Source of the DNA: Bradyrhizobiaceae bacterium
Lineage (GTDB): Bacteria; Pseudomonadota; Alphaproteobacteria; Rhizobiales; Xanthobacteraceae
NCBI GenBank assembly: GCA_947481635.1
Contig: CANKHJ010000020.1
Coordinates: 1 to 38,395 of the forward strand
Reading direction: 5' to 3'
DNA: 38,395 nt
In this document: piece after piece, positions 17,436-26,901 of the stretch
Layout: every line of letters begins with the position of its first letter
Position numbering within the stretch: the first letter of the stretch is position 1
Program-made: the position numbers and the translations under genes
Notes under the pieces: model-generated
What the model saw: only the letters and a program-made list of their open reading frames with translations
Told to the model about the DNA's origin: nothing
The model's database searches: none

Positions 17436-20393
17436 ATGTCACGCCAGGACGCGAACGCCAATTTCGCTCTCACTTCATTTCTCGACGGCGGCAACGCCGG
17501 CTACGTCGAAGACCTCTACGCCCGCTACCAGGACGACCCGAATGCGGTCGACGCCGAGTGGCAGTCCTTCTTTCAGAGCCTGAAAGACGATCCCTCCCAC
17601 CTGAACGGCAGCGGCCGCGGGCCCTCCTGGCAGCGTTCGGGCTGGCCGATGGTCGCCCGGGACGATCTTCTGTCCGCGCTCGATGGCGGCTGGGCCGAGG
17701 CGGAAAAGGCCCCCACCGACAAGATCAAGGCCAAGGCGCAAGCGCGCGGCGTCGAGCTCTCGTCGGCGGAAGTGCAGCAGGCGGCGCGCGACTCGATCCA
17801 CGCACTGATGCTGATCCGCGCCTACCGCATGCGCGGCCATCTTCATGCCAAGCTCGATCCGCTCGGCCTTGAGCCGGCGCGCGACCATGAGGAGCTCGAT
17901 CCACGCTCCTACGGCTTCACGGATGCCGACCTCGATCGCAAGATCTTCCTCGACAAGGTGCTCGGCCTGGAATTCGGGACGCTGCGCCAGATCGTCGCCA
18001 TCTGCCAGCGCACCTATTGCCAGACGCTCGGCATCGAATTCATGCACATCTCGAACGGTGCGCAAAAGGGATGGCTGCAGGAACGCATCGAAGGGCCGGA
18101 CAAGGAAATCAGCTTCACGCGTGAGGGCAAGCGCGCGATTCTGTCCAAGCTGATCGAGGCGGAAGGCTTCGAGAAATTCTGCGACCTCAAGTTCACCGGC
18201 ACCAAGCGCTTCGGTCTCGACGGCGCCGAGTCGATGATCCCAGCGCTGGAACAGATCATCAAGCGCGGCGGCTCGCTCGGCGTGAAGGACATCATCATCG
18301 GCATGGCGCATCGCGGCCGGATGAATGTGCTCGCCCAGGTGATGGGCAAGCCGCACCGCGCGATCTTCCATGAGTTCAAGGGCGGCTCATCCAAGCCGGA
18401 GGATATCGAAGGCTCGGGCGACGTGAAGTATCACCTCGGTGCATCGTCGGACCGCGAGTTCGATGGCAACCAGGTGCACCTCTCGCTCACCGCCAATCCG
18501 TCGCATCTCGAGATCGTCAATCCGGTGGTGCTCGGCAAGGCGCGCGCCAAGCAGGACCAGCACGGCGCGACGCCTGAAGACCGCACCATGGTCATGCCGT
18601 TGCTGATTTCCGGCGACGCGGCGTTTGCCGGCCAAGGCGTGATCGCGGAATGCTTCGCGATGTCGGACGTGCGCGGCCACCGCATCGGCGGCTCGGTGCA
18701 TTTCATCGTCAACAATCAAATCGGCTTCACCACCTATCCGCGTTACAGCCGTTCTTCGCCTTATCCGTCCGACGTCGCGAAGATGATCGAAGCACCGATC
18801 TTCCACGTGAACGGCGACGATCCGGAAGCGGTGGTGTTTGCCGCCAAGGTCGCGACCGAGTTCCGGCAGAAATTCCAGAAGCCTGTCGTCATCGACATGT
18901 TCTGCTACCGGCGGCACGGCCATAACGAAGGCGACGAGCCGGCCTTCACCCAGCCGGTGATGTACAAGGCGATCCGCGCGCATCCCACGACGCAGGAGAT
19001 CTACGCCAAGAAGTTGGTCGCCGAAGGCGTCGTCACCGAAGGTGAAGTCGAGAAGATGCGCGCCGACTGGCGCGCGCGGCTCGATGCCGAGGTCGAGGCG
19101 AGCACCGGCTACAAGCCGAATAGCGCCGATTGGCTCGATGGCCGCTGGGCCAGCGTCAAGGCGGCGCTCGGCGAAGATGATCCGCGCCGCGGCGATACCG
19201 GCGTGCCGGCCGGCACGTTGCAGGAAATCGGCAAGGCGATCACGACGGTGCCGGCGGACTTCCACGTTCACCGCACCATCCAGCGTTTCCTCGACAACCG
19301 CCGCAAGGCGATCGAGACCGGCGAAGGCATCGACTGGGCGACCGGCGAAGCGCTGGCGATCTGCTCGCTGCTGCTCGAAGGACGCCGGGTGCGGCTCTCC
19401 GGTCAAGACAGCGAGCGCGGCACGTTCTCGCAGCGCCATTCGGTGCTGATCGATCAGGAAAACGAGAACCGCTATACGCCGTTCAATCATCTCGCCGAAA
19501 AGCAGACGCGCTATGAGGTGATCAACTCGCTGCTCTCGGAAGAGGCGGTGGTCGGGTTCGAGTATGGCTATTCGCTGGCGGAGCCGGATGCGCTGACGAT
19601 GTGGGAGGCGCAGTTCGGCGATTTCGCCAACGGCGCGCAGGTCGTGTTCGACCAGTTCATCTCATCGGGTGAGCGCAAATGGTTGCGCATGTCCGGCTTG
19701 GTCGCATTGCTGCCGCATGGCTACGAAGGGCAGGGCCCGGAGCATTCCTCCGCACGGCTCGAGCGCTTCCTGCAAATGTGCGCTGAAGACAACATGCAGG
19801 TTGCGAATTGCACGACGCCCGCGAATTATTTCCACATCCTGCGCCGACAATTGCGGCGCGAGATCCGCAAGCCGCTGATCCTGATGACGCCGAAGAGCTT
19901 GCTGCGCCACAAGCAGGCGGTGTCGCGAATCGAGGAAATGGCTGAAGGCACCAGCTTCCATCGCCTGCTCTGGGATGATGCGCAGCTGCGGCCGAACGAG
20001 AAGATCAAGCTGGTCGAGGACGCGAAAATCCGCCGCGTCGTGCTGTGCACCGGCAAGGTCTATTACGACCTCTATGAAGATCGCGAAAAGCGCGGGGTCG
20101 ATGACATCTACCTGCTGCGCCTGGAGCAGCTCTATCCGGTGCCGCTGAAGGCGCTGGTGCACGAATTGCAGCGCTTCAAGAATGCCGAAATGGTCTGGTG
20201 CCAGGAAGAGCCGCGCAACATGGGCGCGTGGCACTTCATCGAGCCTTATCTCGAATGGGTGCTGACCCAGGCCGGCACGAAGCACAAGCGCCCACGCTAT
20301 GCGGGACGCAACGCCTCGGCCGCCACCGCAACGGGACAGATGTCGAAGCATCTCCTGCAACTCAAGGACCTGCTCGACCAGGCCCTGGGCTGA
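17436..20393 (+). CDS. sucA: 2-oxoglutarate dehydrogenase E1 component
   Basis: A 985-residue thiamine-diphosphate enzyme, the normal OdhA/SucA size. The N-terminal FLDGGNAGYVEDLYARYQ block is the segment that binds E2. The E1 core shows GMAHRGRMNVLAQVMGKP (from about residue 289), LTANPSHLEIVNPVVLGKARAKQD, and the magnesium/ThDP loop GDAAFAGQGVIAEC...NNQIGFTT. HVNGDDPEAVVFAAK and CYRRHGHNEGDEP follow. The C-terminal pyrimidine-binding half has GFEYGYSLAEPDALTMWEAQFGDFANGAQVV. It decarboxylates 2-oxoglutarate and succinylates the lipoyl group of SucB, encoded 66 bases downstream. AGGA lies before the ATG at only a moderate match. Confidence 0.98.
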   Translation: MSRQDANANFALTSFLDGGNAGYVEDLYARYQDDPNAVDAEWQSFFQSLKDDPSHLNGSGRGPSWQRSGWPMVARDDLLSALDGGWAEAEKAPTDKIKAKAQARGVELSSAEVQQAARDSIHALMLIRAYRMRGHLHAKLDPLGLEPARDHEELDPRSYGFTDADLDRKIFLDKVLGLEFGTLRQIVAICQRTYCQTLGIEFMHISNGAQKGWLQERIEGPDKEISFTREGKRAILSKLIEAEGFEKFCDLKFTGTKRFGLDGAESMIPALEQIIKRGGSLGVKDIIIGMAHRGRMNVLAQVMGKPHRAIFHEFKGGSSKPEDIEGSGDVKYHLGASSDREFDGNQVHLSLTANPSHLEIVNPVVLGKARAKQDQHGATPEDRTMVMPLLISGDAAFAGQGVIAECFAMSDVRGHRIGGSVHFIVNNQIGFTTYPRYSRSSPYPSDVAKMIEAPIFHVNGDDPEAVVFAAKVATEFRQKFQKPVVIDMFCYRRHGHNEGDEPAFTQPVMYKAIRAHPTTQEIYAKKLVAEGVVTEGEVEKMRADWRARLDAEVEASTGYKPNSADWLDGRWASVKAALGEDDPRRGDTGVPAGTLQEIGKAITTVPADFHVHRTIQRFLDNRRKAIETGEGIDWATGEALAICSLLLEGRRVRLSGQDSERGTFSQRHSVLIDQENENRYTPFNHLAEKQTRYEVINSLLSEEAVVGFEYGYSLAEPDALTMWEAQFGDFANGAQVVFDQFISSGERKWLRMSGLVALLPHGYEGQGPEHSSARLERFLQMCAEDNMQVANCTTPANYFHILRRQLRREIRKPLILMTPKSLLRHKQAVSRIEEMAEGTSFHRLLWDDAQLRPNEKIKLVEDAKIRRVVLCTGKVYYDLYEDREKRGVDDIYLLRLEQLYPVPLKALVHELQRFKNAEMVWCQEEPRNMGAWHFIEPYLEWVLTQAGTKHKRPRYAGRNASAATATGQMSKHLLQLKDLLDQALG

Positions 20394-20405
20394 TTATTTT
20401 CGTCA

Positions 20406-20429
20406 TGGCCGGGACAAAGACTCCGGCCA
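20406..20429. repeat. Intergenic palindromic repeat, copy 2
   Basis: TGGCCGG (20406-20412) pairs with CCGGCCA (20423-20429), introduced by CGTCA, in the 66-base gap between sucA and sucB. It shares the CGTCATGGCCGGG start with the copy at 36307. Confidence 0.6.
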
Positions 20430-20459
20430 AGACGTCGCGAGTTTAAGAGGACCATTTCA

Positions 20460-21749
20460 ATGGCTGAAATCCGTGTACCCACGCTCGGCGAATCCGTCAC
20501 CGAGGCGACCATCGGCAAGTGGTTCAAGAAGCCGGGCGATCCGGTTGCCGTCGACGAGCCTTTGGTCGAGCTCGAAACCGACAAGGTGACCATCGAAGTC
20601 CCCGCGCCTGCCGCTGGAACGCTTGGCGAGATCGAAGCCAAGGACGGCGAAACGGTCGCGGTGGGCGCCTTGCTCGGCCAGATCAAGGAAGGCGCAGGCG
20701 CACCGGTCGCAAAGCCTGCGGCGGCGCCGGCCGGCCGGCCGGATCAGAAGACCTCGACCACGACCCCGATCAACGCGGCTGACGAAGAGCCCAAGCCACG
20801 CGTGCCGCCGAAGGCCGACGCACAGCCGAAGAGCAAGACCGTAGACGATGCGCCGCAGGCTCCTTCCGTGCGCAAGCTCTCAGCCGAAAGTGGCGTCGAT
20901 GCCACCGCGGTGCCGGGCAGCGGCAAGGACGGACGCGTCACCAAGGGTGACATGCTCGCCGCCATCGAGCGTGCGGCGGCCGCACCGACGCCGGTGGCGC
21001 AGCCCGCGGCTGCCGTGCAGGTGCGTGCACCGTCGCCGGCCGACGATGCCGCGCGCGAGGAACGCGTGAAGATGACACGGCTGCGCCAGACCATCGCGCG
21101 CCGGCTCAAGGAAGCGCAGAACACCGCCGCCATGCTGACGACCTTCAACGAGGTCGACATGAGCCACGTCATGGCGCTGCGCAATCAATACAAGGATCTG
21201 TTCGAGAAGAAGCACGGCAATAAGCTCGGCTTCATGGGTTTCTTCGTGCGCGCCTGCGTGCAGGCGCTGAAGGATATCCCGGCGGTCAACGCGGAGATCG
21301 ACGGCACCGACCTGATCTACAAGAATTATTATCATATCGGCGTTGCGGTCGGCACCGAGCGCGGCCTGGTCGTCCCGGTGGTGCGCGATTGCGACCAGAA
21401 GGGCCTGTCGCAGATCGAGAAAAAAATCGCCGAATTCGGCAAGCGCGCGCGTGACGGCGCGCTCAAGATCGAGGAGATGCAGGGCGGCACCTTCACGATT
21501 TCGAATGGCGGCGTCTATGGCTCGCTGATGTCGACGCCGATCCTCAATGCGCCGCAGTCCGGCATCCTCGGCATGCACAAGATCCAGGAGCGGCCGGTGG
21601 CTATCGCCGGCAAGGTCGAGATCAGGCCGATGATGTATCTCGCGTTGTCCTACGATCATCGCGTCGTCGATGGACAGCAGGCGGTGACGTTCCTGGTGCG
21701 CGTCAAGGAAGTGCTGGAAGATCCGGCGCGGCTGGTTTTGGATCTTTAA
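20460..21749 (+). CDS. sucB: 2-oxoglutarate dehydrogenase E2 (dihydrolipoyl succinyltransferase)
   Basis: 429 residues in the standard E2 order. A single lipoyl domain (1-77) carries the lipoylated Lys42 in ETDKVTIEV. An Ala/Pro/Lys-rich linker follows, then the peripheral subunit-binding domain (about 136-170, [30 protein letters not shown] split over its usual blocks). A second linker leads to the acyltransferase core from about 200. The active site is SYDHRVVDG, with His400 and Asp404. The core [13 protein letters not shown] block is that of the succinyl rather than acetyl enzyme. AGAGGA precedes the ATG. It is flanked on both sides by copies of the intergenic palindrome. Confidence 0.98.
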   Translation: MAEIRVPTLGESVTEATIGKWFKKPGDPVAVDEPLVELETDKVTIEVPAPAAGTLGEIEAKDGETVAVGALLGQIKEGAGAPVAKPAAAPAGRPDQKTSTTTPINAADEEPKPRVPPKADAQPKSKTVDDAPQAPSVRKLSAESGVDATAVPGSGKDGRVTKGDMLAAIERAAAAPTPVAQPAAAVQVRAPSPADDAAREERVKMTRLRQTIARRLKEAQNTAAMLTTFNEVDMSHVMALRNQYKDLFEKKHGNKLGFMGFFVRACVQALKDIPAVNAEIDGTDLIYKNYYHIGVAVGTERGLVVPVVRDCDQKGLSQIEKKIAEFGKRARDGALKIEEMQGGTFTISNGGVYGSLMSTPILNAPQSGILGMHKIQERPVAIAGKVEIRPMMYLALSYDHRVVDGQQAVTFLVRVKEVLEDPARLVLDL

Positions 21750-21753
21750 TTAT

Positions 21754-21790
21754 CCGTCATACCCGGCCTTGAGCCAGGCATCCGCGTCTT
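21754..21790. repeat. Intergenic palindromic repeat, copy 3
   Basis: CCGTCATACCCGGCC...GCCAGGCATCCGCGTCT, directly after the sucB stop. The stem has one mismatch (CCCGGC with GCCAGG) around a CTTGA loop. Same GTCAT-stem-stem-ATCC layout as the other three copies. The rest of the gap to lpd (21791-21841) shows nothing firm. Confidence 0.5.
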
Positions 21791-21841
21791 TGTTGACGTG
21801 TGACGTGGGTGCCGTGACGTCTGACTGCGGAGCAGTTTTTC

Positions 21842-23242
21842 ATGTCTTATGATCTCGTTGTCATCGGCACCGGCCCAGGCGGCTATGTCTGCGCCATCCG
21901 CGCTGCGCAGCTCGGCATGAAGGTGGCGGTGGTCGAGAAGGACCAGACCTTCGGTGGCACCTGTCTCAATGTCGGCTGCATTCCCTCCAAGGCGCTGTTG
22001 CACGCTTCGCACCTGTTCGAGGAGGCCGGCCACGGCTTCGAGGGCATGGGGATCAAGGTCGGCAAGCCGAAGCTCGATCTCGCCACGATGCAGAAGTTCA
22101 AGGACGAAGGCGTCGACGGCAACGTCAAGGGCGTCGCCTTCCTGTTCAAGAAGAACAAGATCGACGCCTTCATCGGCGCCGGGCGCGTTGTGGCCGCGGG
22201 CAAAGTCGAGGTTACCGGCGCGGACGGCAAGGCGCAGATGGTTGAGACCAAGAGCATCGTCATCGCCACCGGGTCGGCCGTGGCGCAGCTCAAGGGGATC
22301 ACGATCGATGAGCAGCGCGTGGTGTCGTCCACCGGCGCTCTGACACTCGACAAGGTGCCGGGCAAGCTGCTGGTCGTCGGCGCCGGCGTGATCGGGCTCG
22401 AGCTCGGCTCGGTCTGGCGCCGTCTTGGCGCGCAGGTCACGGTGGTCGAATTCCTCGATCGCGTTCTGCCGGGCATGGACAACGAGGTCGGCCGCCAGTC
22501 ACAGCGCCTGTTCGAGAAGCAGGGAATCACGTTCAAGCTGAAGGCGAAGGTCACCGGCATCGATTCGTCCGGCAAGACGCTCAAGGTCAGCGTCGAACCC
22601 GCCGATGGCGGCGCGGCCGAATCGATGGAAGCGGATGTGGTGCTGGTGGCGATCGGCCGCGTTCCTTATACCAAGGGCCTCGGCCTCGAAGGCGCGGGCG
22701 TTGCGTTGGACAATCGCGGGCGCATCGTCACCGACGCGCATTTCGCGACCAATGTGCCGGGCATCTATGCCATCGGTGACGTGATCACCGGGCCGATGCT
22801 GGCGCATAAAGCCGAAGACGAAGGCGTCGCGGTCGCGGAACTTCTCGCTGGCCAGGCCGGCCACGTGAATTACGACGTGATCCCGAACGTGATCTACACC
22901 TTCCCAGAGATCGCCTCGGTCGGCAAAAGCGAAGAGGAATTGAAGGCTGCGGGCGTCGCCTACAACGCCGGTAAGTTTCCGTTCACCGCCAATGGCCGCG
23001 CCAAGGTGAACCGCACCACCGATGGCTTTGTGAAGATCCTCGCCGACGCCAAGACCGATCGCGTGCTGGGCGTGCACATCGTGGGTGCGGATGCCGGCAC
23101 CATGATCGCGGAAGCGGCAATCGCAATGGAGATGGCGGCGTCAGCCGAGGACATGGCGCGCACCTGCCACGCGCATCCGACACTGTCGGAGGCGGTGAAG
23201 GAAGCGGCCTTCGCGGTCGCGAAACGCGCAATCCATATGTAA
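21842..23242 (+). CDS. lpd: Dihydrolipoyl dehydrogenase (E3)
   Basis: A 466-residue flavoprotein disulfide reductase. The FAD loop is [19 protein letters not shown] (8-26), and the redox disulfide is Cys41 and Cys46 in [16 protein letters not shown]. The NAD loop is [19 protein letters not shown], the second FAD motif is [22 protein letters not shown], and the C-terminal His445/Glu450 pair lies in [10 protein letters not shown]. It reoxidises the lipoyl groups of SucB. The position directly after sucAB implies service to the 2-oxoglutarate complex, though such E3 proteins may be shared. GGAG lies before the ATG. Confidence 0.97.
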   Translation: MSYDLVVIGTGPGGYVCAIRAAQLGMKVAVVEKDQTFGGTCLNVGCIPSKALLHASHLFEEAGHGFEGMGIKVGKPKLDLATMQKFKDEGVDGNVKGVAFLFKKNKIDAFIGAGRVVAAGKVEVTGADGKAQMVETKSIVIATGSAVAQLKGITIDEQRVVSSTGALTLDKVPGKLLVVGAGVIGLELGSVWRRLGAQVTVVEFLDRVLPGMDNEVGRQSQRLFEKQGITFKLKAKVTGIDSSGKTLKVSVEPADGGAAESMEADVVLVAIGRVPYTKGLGLEGAGVALDNRGRIVTDAHFATNVPGIYAIGDVITGPMLAHKAEDEGVAVAELLAGQAGHVNYDVIPNVIYTFPEIASVGKSEEELKAAGVAYNAGKFPFTANGRAKVNRTTDGFVKILADAKTDRVLGVHIVGADAGTMIAEAAIAMEMAASAEDMARTCHAHPTLSEAVKEAAFAVAKRAIHM

Positions 23243-23261
23243 CCTTTCGTCGGGAGTCGAA

Positions 23262-24029
23262 ATGGCCAGAGGTCACGCCGGAAAAGTCGCTGTCATCACC
23301 GGTGCGGCCAAAGGCATCGGCCAAGCCTTCGCGCTACGGCTGGCGGAAGACGGTGTCGACATCGTCGTCGCGGATCTCGATGCCGCCGACGAGACCGTCG
23401 CGCAGGTCAAGGCGTTCGGCCGCCGCGCGATCGGCATTCGTTGCGACGTCGCCTCGGAAGGTTCCGTCAAGGCGCTTGCGGGCGAGGTCGAGCAGCAATT
23501 CGGCCGCTGCGATATCCTGATCAATAATGCCGGCATCTATCCGGTGCAGGCGTTTGAAGAGATCAGCTTCGCCGACTGGCGCCGCCTGATGGCAATCAAC
23601 CTCGATGCCGCGTTCCTGACGGCGTCGGCGTTCATTCCGGGCATGAAGCGGCGCCGCTGGGGCCGTATCGTCAACATGGCGTCGAGCACTTTCGGTCTCG
23701 TGGTGCCGGGCTATGCGCATTACATCGCGAGCAAGGGCGGCGTGATCGGTTTGTCGCGCGCGCTTGCTTCTGAGTTCGGCAAGCACGGCATCACCGTCAA
23801 TGCGGTGGCGCCGAGCCTGACGCGCACCCCGGGCACGCTGTCGCGTGCGCCACGCGCAGCCTTTGCGAGCATGGATGACGAATTCGCCGCGCTCGCCGCG
23901 CGCCAGGCGGTCCCCCAGCCACAGACGCCGGCCGATCTCGTGGGGACGATTTCATTCCTCACCAGCGACGATTCCGCGTTCATCACCGGACAGACGCTCT
24001 ACGTCGATGGTGGGCTGGTCAGAAGCTGA
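23262..24029 (+). CDS. SDR family oxidoreductase
   Basis: A classical short-chain dehydrogenase of 255 residues. The cofactor loop is VITGAAKGIGQAFALRLAEDG, with Asp at the end of the second strand (DIVVADLDAAD) favouring NAD. LINNAGIYPV follows, then the catalytic Ser in NMASSTFG and YIASK as the Tyr/Lys pair. NAVAPSLTRTPG and the closing ITGQTLYVDGGLV are typical. The substrate is not predictable, although the fold matches the 3-oxoacyl-ACP-reductase-like group. GGGAG precedes the ATG, 19 bases after lpd, so it is probably co-transcribed with the TCA block. Whether it has a metabolic link to 2-oxoglutarate oxidation is unclear. Confidence 0.9.
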   Translation: MARGHAGKVAVITGAAKGIGQAFALRLAEDGVDIVVADLDAADETVAQVKAFGRRAIGIRCDVASEGSVKALAGEVEQQFGRCDILINNAGIYPVQAFEEISFADWRRLMAINLDAAFLTASAFIPGMKRRRWGRIVNMASSTFGLVVPGYAHYIASKGGVIGLSRALASEFGKHGITVNAVAPSLTRTPGTLSRAPRAAFASMDDEFAALAARQAVPQPQTPADLVGTISFLTSDDSAFITGQTLYVDGGLVRS

Positions 24030-24104
24030 GCTGTCGAAGCTGTGTCTTGCTTGGCATGGCGGTTGCTGCTTTGAAGCATCAAACGCCCTAACCGAGGATG
24101 TTCC

Positions 24105-25100
24105 ATGTTGAACACACCGATGATCACCCGCCGCATTGCGTTGACGGGGCTCGCCGCCACCGCGCTGTCCCCGTCATCTTCCTGGGCGCAGTCCGGCCTT
24201 CCGGCCGATTTCCCCAAGCGCCCGATGACCGTGATGTTGCCGCTTGCGCCTGGCGGACCGGTCGATGTGCTTGGTCGTCTGCTGGCGCAGGAGTTCCAGG
24301 CGCGCTCGGGTCAAGCGACGACGGTCGAAAACCGCACCGGCGGCGCCGGCAATATCGGCATCGAGGCGGTGAAACGCGCACCGCCGGACGGCTCGATGCT
24401 GCTGGTCATTCCGGCCGGCAACCTCACCATCAACCCGACGCTGATCCCGAATATCGGCTTTGACGTCGAGAAGGATTTCACGCCGATCACGATTCTCGGC
24501 ACCGCGCCGAACCTGTTCGTGGCGTCGCTCAAGGTCGGGGTGAAAACCATCCCTGAGCTGATCGCCAAGGCGAAAGTGGAAAAGCTGACCTACGGAACGC
24601 CCGGTGTCGGCAGCCAGCTTCACTTGGCGATGGAATTGTTCAAGCAGAAGACCGGCGTCGACATCACCCACGTGCCGTATCGCGGCACCGCGCTGGCGCT
24701 GACCGACCTGCTGGGCGGGCATATCGATCTGCTGGCGAGCAATCTCCCGGTTGCGCTGCCGGTGGTGAAGGACGGCAAGGCCGTGGCGCTGGCAATGACG
24801 ACCGCGGAGCGCAGCGCGCTGCTGCCCGATGTGCCAACGCTTGCCGAGGCCGGCGTGCCGGGCATCGACGTGACGTCCTGGTACGGCCTGCTGGCGCAGA
24901 AGGCCATGCCGAAGCCGATGGTCGACGCGATTTTTGCGGTGACTACCGACATCCTCAAATCGGCGGCCCTGAAGGAAAAGCTCGATGCGCAGGGCTTGAG
25001 CCTCAAGATCGAGACGCCCGATATATTCGCCGAGCGCATTCGCCGTGAATCGGCCGAGTGGAGCGCGCTCATCAAGGCGCGCAACATCACCGCGAACTGA
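24105..25100 (+). CDS. Bug-type substrate-binding protein, second copy
   Basis: 331 residues. The leader MLNTPMITRRIALTGLAATALS...SWAQ contains a twin-arginine-like TRRIALTG start, so export by Tat is possible; most Bug proteins use Sec. The mature part shows KRPMTVMLPLAPGGPVDVLGRLLA, ENRTGGAGNIGIEAVKRAPPDGSMLL, VPYRGTALALTDLLGGHID and LPDVPTLAEAGVPGIDVTSWYGLLA, all Bug/TctC hallmarks. GAGGA lies upstream of the ATG. It lacks nearby TctA/TctB genes. It differs substantially from the copy at 12895-13863, so it is not a recent duplicate. It may end the mdh-suc-lpd-SDR transcript at the terminator just downstream. Confidence 0.92.
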   Translation: MLNTPMITRRIALTGLAATALSPSSSWAQSGLPADFPKRPMTVMLPLAPGGPVDVLGRLLAQEFQARSGQATTVENRTGGAGNIGIEAVKRAPPDGSMLLVIPAGNLTINPTLIPNIGFDVEKDFTPITILGTAPNLFVASLKVGVKTIPELIAKAKVEKLTYGTPGVGSQLHLAMELFKQKTGVDITHVPYRGTALALTDLLGGHIDLLASNLPVALPVVKDGKAVALAMTTAERSALLPDVPTLAEAGVPGIDVTSWYGLLAQKAMPKPMVDAIFAVTTDILKSAALKEKLDAQGLSLKIETPDIFAERIRRESAEWSALIKARNITAN

Positions 25101-25105
25101 GCGTC

Positions 25106-25136
25106 TGATCCCTCCCCTCAAGAAGGGGAGGGATCA
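25106..25136. terminator. Hairpin terminator between convergent genes
   Basis: TGATCCCTCCCCT (25106-25118) pairs perfectly with AGGGGAGGGATCA (25124-25136) around a five-base CAAGA loop. It sits between the stops of the Bug gene (25100) and the DUF4337 gene (25142). There is no T run on either side, so termination may be inefficient or the stem may mainly protect 3' ends. Confidence 0.55.
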
Positions 25137-25141
25137 CTCAA

Positions 25142-25786
25142 TCAGAACAAATGCACGGCGTGCGGCGCGAATAGTCCGATCGCCATGAAGCCGATGCCCA
25201 GCACGCCAAGGCCGACCGCGAGATAGCTCAGCACCAGCATTCCGGTGATGACGGTCGCGGAGGCCAGTACGATTCCGATCTGGAATGCGGCCGATGCCAC
25301 CTCGTAGTGATGGTATCTCGCCAGCGCCGTGTCGCGTTTCTTTTCGGCGTCGAGGGCGCGTGCCATCAGTTGTTTGCGGCCTTCCGGCGGATCAGCCTCG
25401 TCCTCGTAGCGCGCGGCGGTGCCGAGCCAGCCCTCGATCTGCTTGGTCATCGCCGCCTTCAGCGCTTCGTCCGCGGCCACCGCTTGGATGTCGACCCGCC
25501 GGCCATCCACCGCGGTCCGCAGCGTGGTGATGCGGATGGTCTTGGCCTGGAAGAATGCCCAGAGATTCGATGCCTCGACATTGTAGCTCAGCCCACCGGT
25601 CTGGGCGCTCTTGCCCATGGTCTCGGAGAAGGCGAGAAACAGCGCAATCACGGCGATCAGCAACGCGACCTTTTTGTTGCGCGAGGCTTCGCTGCCCTTG
25701 CCGCCATCGTGGCCACCGCCGTGTTGACCGTCATGTTCGATCTTGTGCTGCACCTCGTGCTGCACCGCATGGACGCCGTGACTCAT
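25142..25786 (-). CDS. DUF4337 membrane protein with a histidine-ladder N-terminus
   Basis: Read from the ATG at 25786 (214 residues), preceded by a G-rich ribosome-site-like stretch; 16 more codons are open upstream. One membrane helix lies at about residues 36-57 (KKVALLIAVIALFLAFSETMG). A soluble helical region follows, with the family block SNLWAFFQAKTIR, and then two more helices at the C-terminus. This arrangement fits DUF4337. The N-terminal tail has histidines at 3, 6, 10, 14, 18, 22 and 26, a strict four-residue spacing from 6 on, which would line one face of a helix. Function unknown; metal binding by the tail is an inference. Confidence 0.85.
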   Translation of the reverse strand: MSHGVHAVQHEVQHKIEHDGQHGGGHDGGKGSEASRNKKVALLIAVIALFLAFSETMGKSAQTGGLSYNVEASNLWAFFQAKTIRITTLRTAVDGRRVDIQAVAADEALKAAMTKQIEGWLGTAARYEDEADPPEGRKQLMARALDAEKKRDTALARYHHYEVASAAFQIGIVLASATVITGMLVLSYLAVGLGVLGIGFMAIGLFAPHAVHLF

Positions 25787-25860
25787 ACCCCGCCCCCGTG
25801 ATGATTCGGACCGTAACGATGGGCTTGCGGCCATTCGGCGGCAAGACCAAAGACGGTTGA

Positions 25861-26847
25861 TTATGCGCGCGGGTGCGCGCTCCGATAGGCTTCGAGCAGG
25901 CGTTCGCTATCGACGGCGGTGTAGATCTGGGTCGTCGACAGCGACGAATGCCCAAGCAATTCCTGGATCGCGCGCAGATCGCCGCCACGCGCGAGCAGAT
26001 GTGTTGCAAACGAATGACGCAACGCATGCGGGGTCGCCGTGTCGGGCAGGCCGAGCGCGCCACGCAGCCGCGCCATCGCGAGCTGGATGATGCGCGGCGA
26101 CAATGGACCGCCTTTCGCGCCGACGAAAAGCGGGCCGTCTTCCGGCAGATCATAAGGGCAGAGCGCGACGTAATCCGCGGCGAGCTGCGAGACCTGCGGC
26201 AGCAGCGGCACCATCCGGGTCTTGTTGCCTTTGCCGAGCACGGTGATGGCGTCGGTGACGACGCCCCGTTGGCCCGGAGCCGGCATGTCGCGCCGTTTCA
26301 AGCCGAGCGCTTCCGAGATACGCAGTCCCGATCCATAAAGCAGCCCAAGCACGGCGGCATCGCGCGCCGCGATCCACGGCTCACTCTCGTCGCCGGCGCG
26401 CAGATCTGCATCGGCGATGCGCCGCGCCGCGGCGACCGGCAATGGCTTGGGCAAGGTTTTCGCGACCTTCGGAGCGCGGACCGCAGCCAGCGCGCCGACC
26501 TTGCCCTTGCCATTGCGTTCCAGGAAACGCGCGAAGGAGCGTGCGCCGGCAAGCCCACGCATCAGCGAGCGGCTGCCGACACCGTCGGCACGCCGCGACG
26601 CCATGAAAGCGCGCACGTCCATCGGCTCGAGCGCCGCAAGGTCCGTGAGCGACGGCGCGCCGCCGCGATGTCCGGCAAGGAAACCAAGGAACTGGCTGAC
26701 GTCGCGCTGATAGGCTTCGACGGTCTTGGGCGACATGCGTCGCTCGGCGCCGAGATGGGCGAGCCAGCGCATCACCTCGGCCGCAACGTCGGCGGCGAAC
26801 GGCATGAGCTCGCGATCGGCAGGGGCGCTTGACACGTGTGGGATCAT
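25861..26847 (-). CDS. xerC: Tyrosine recombinase XerC
   Basis: 328 residues. An N-terminal SAM-like DNA-binding domain (about 20-115, SPKTVEAYQRDVSQFLGFL) is followed by the catalytic domain with Arg176 (SGLRISEALGL), Lys206 (LGKGNKTRMVPL), His274 and Arg277 (HALRHSFATHLL), His300 (LLGHSSLSTTQIY) and nucleophile Tyr309. These recombinases resolve chromosome dimers at dif together with XerD at the FtsK-bound septum. XerC rather than XerD is favoured by the neighbouring priA, an order I recall from other Rhizobiales, and by the sequence 'KTRMVPL'; the two are hard to tell apart by eye. It diverges from priA over 54 bases. Confidence 0.88.
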   Translation of the reverse strand: MIPHVSSAPADRELMPFAADVAAEVMRWLAHLGAERRMSPKTVEAYQRDVSQFLGFLAGHRGGAPSLTDLAALEPMDVRAFMASRRADGVGSRSLMRGLAGARSFARFLERNGKGKVGALAAVRAPKVAKTLPKPLPVAAARRIADADLRAGDESEPWIAARDAAVLGLLYGSGLRISEALGLKRRDMPAPGQRGVVTDAITVLGKGNKTRMVPLLPQVSQLAADYVALCPYDLPEDGPLFVGAKGGPLSPRIIQLAMARLRGALGLPDTATPHALRHSFATHLLARGGDLRAIQELLGHSSLSTTQIYTAVDSERLLEAYRSAHPRA

Positions 26848-26901
26848 GGCCGGGCTTCCTTCACCCTTCCTTAAGCGGCCGGAATCGGCCAGACCTGACC
26901 C

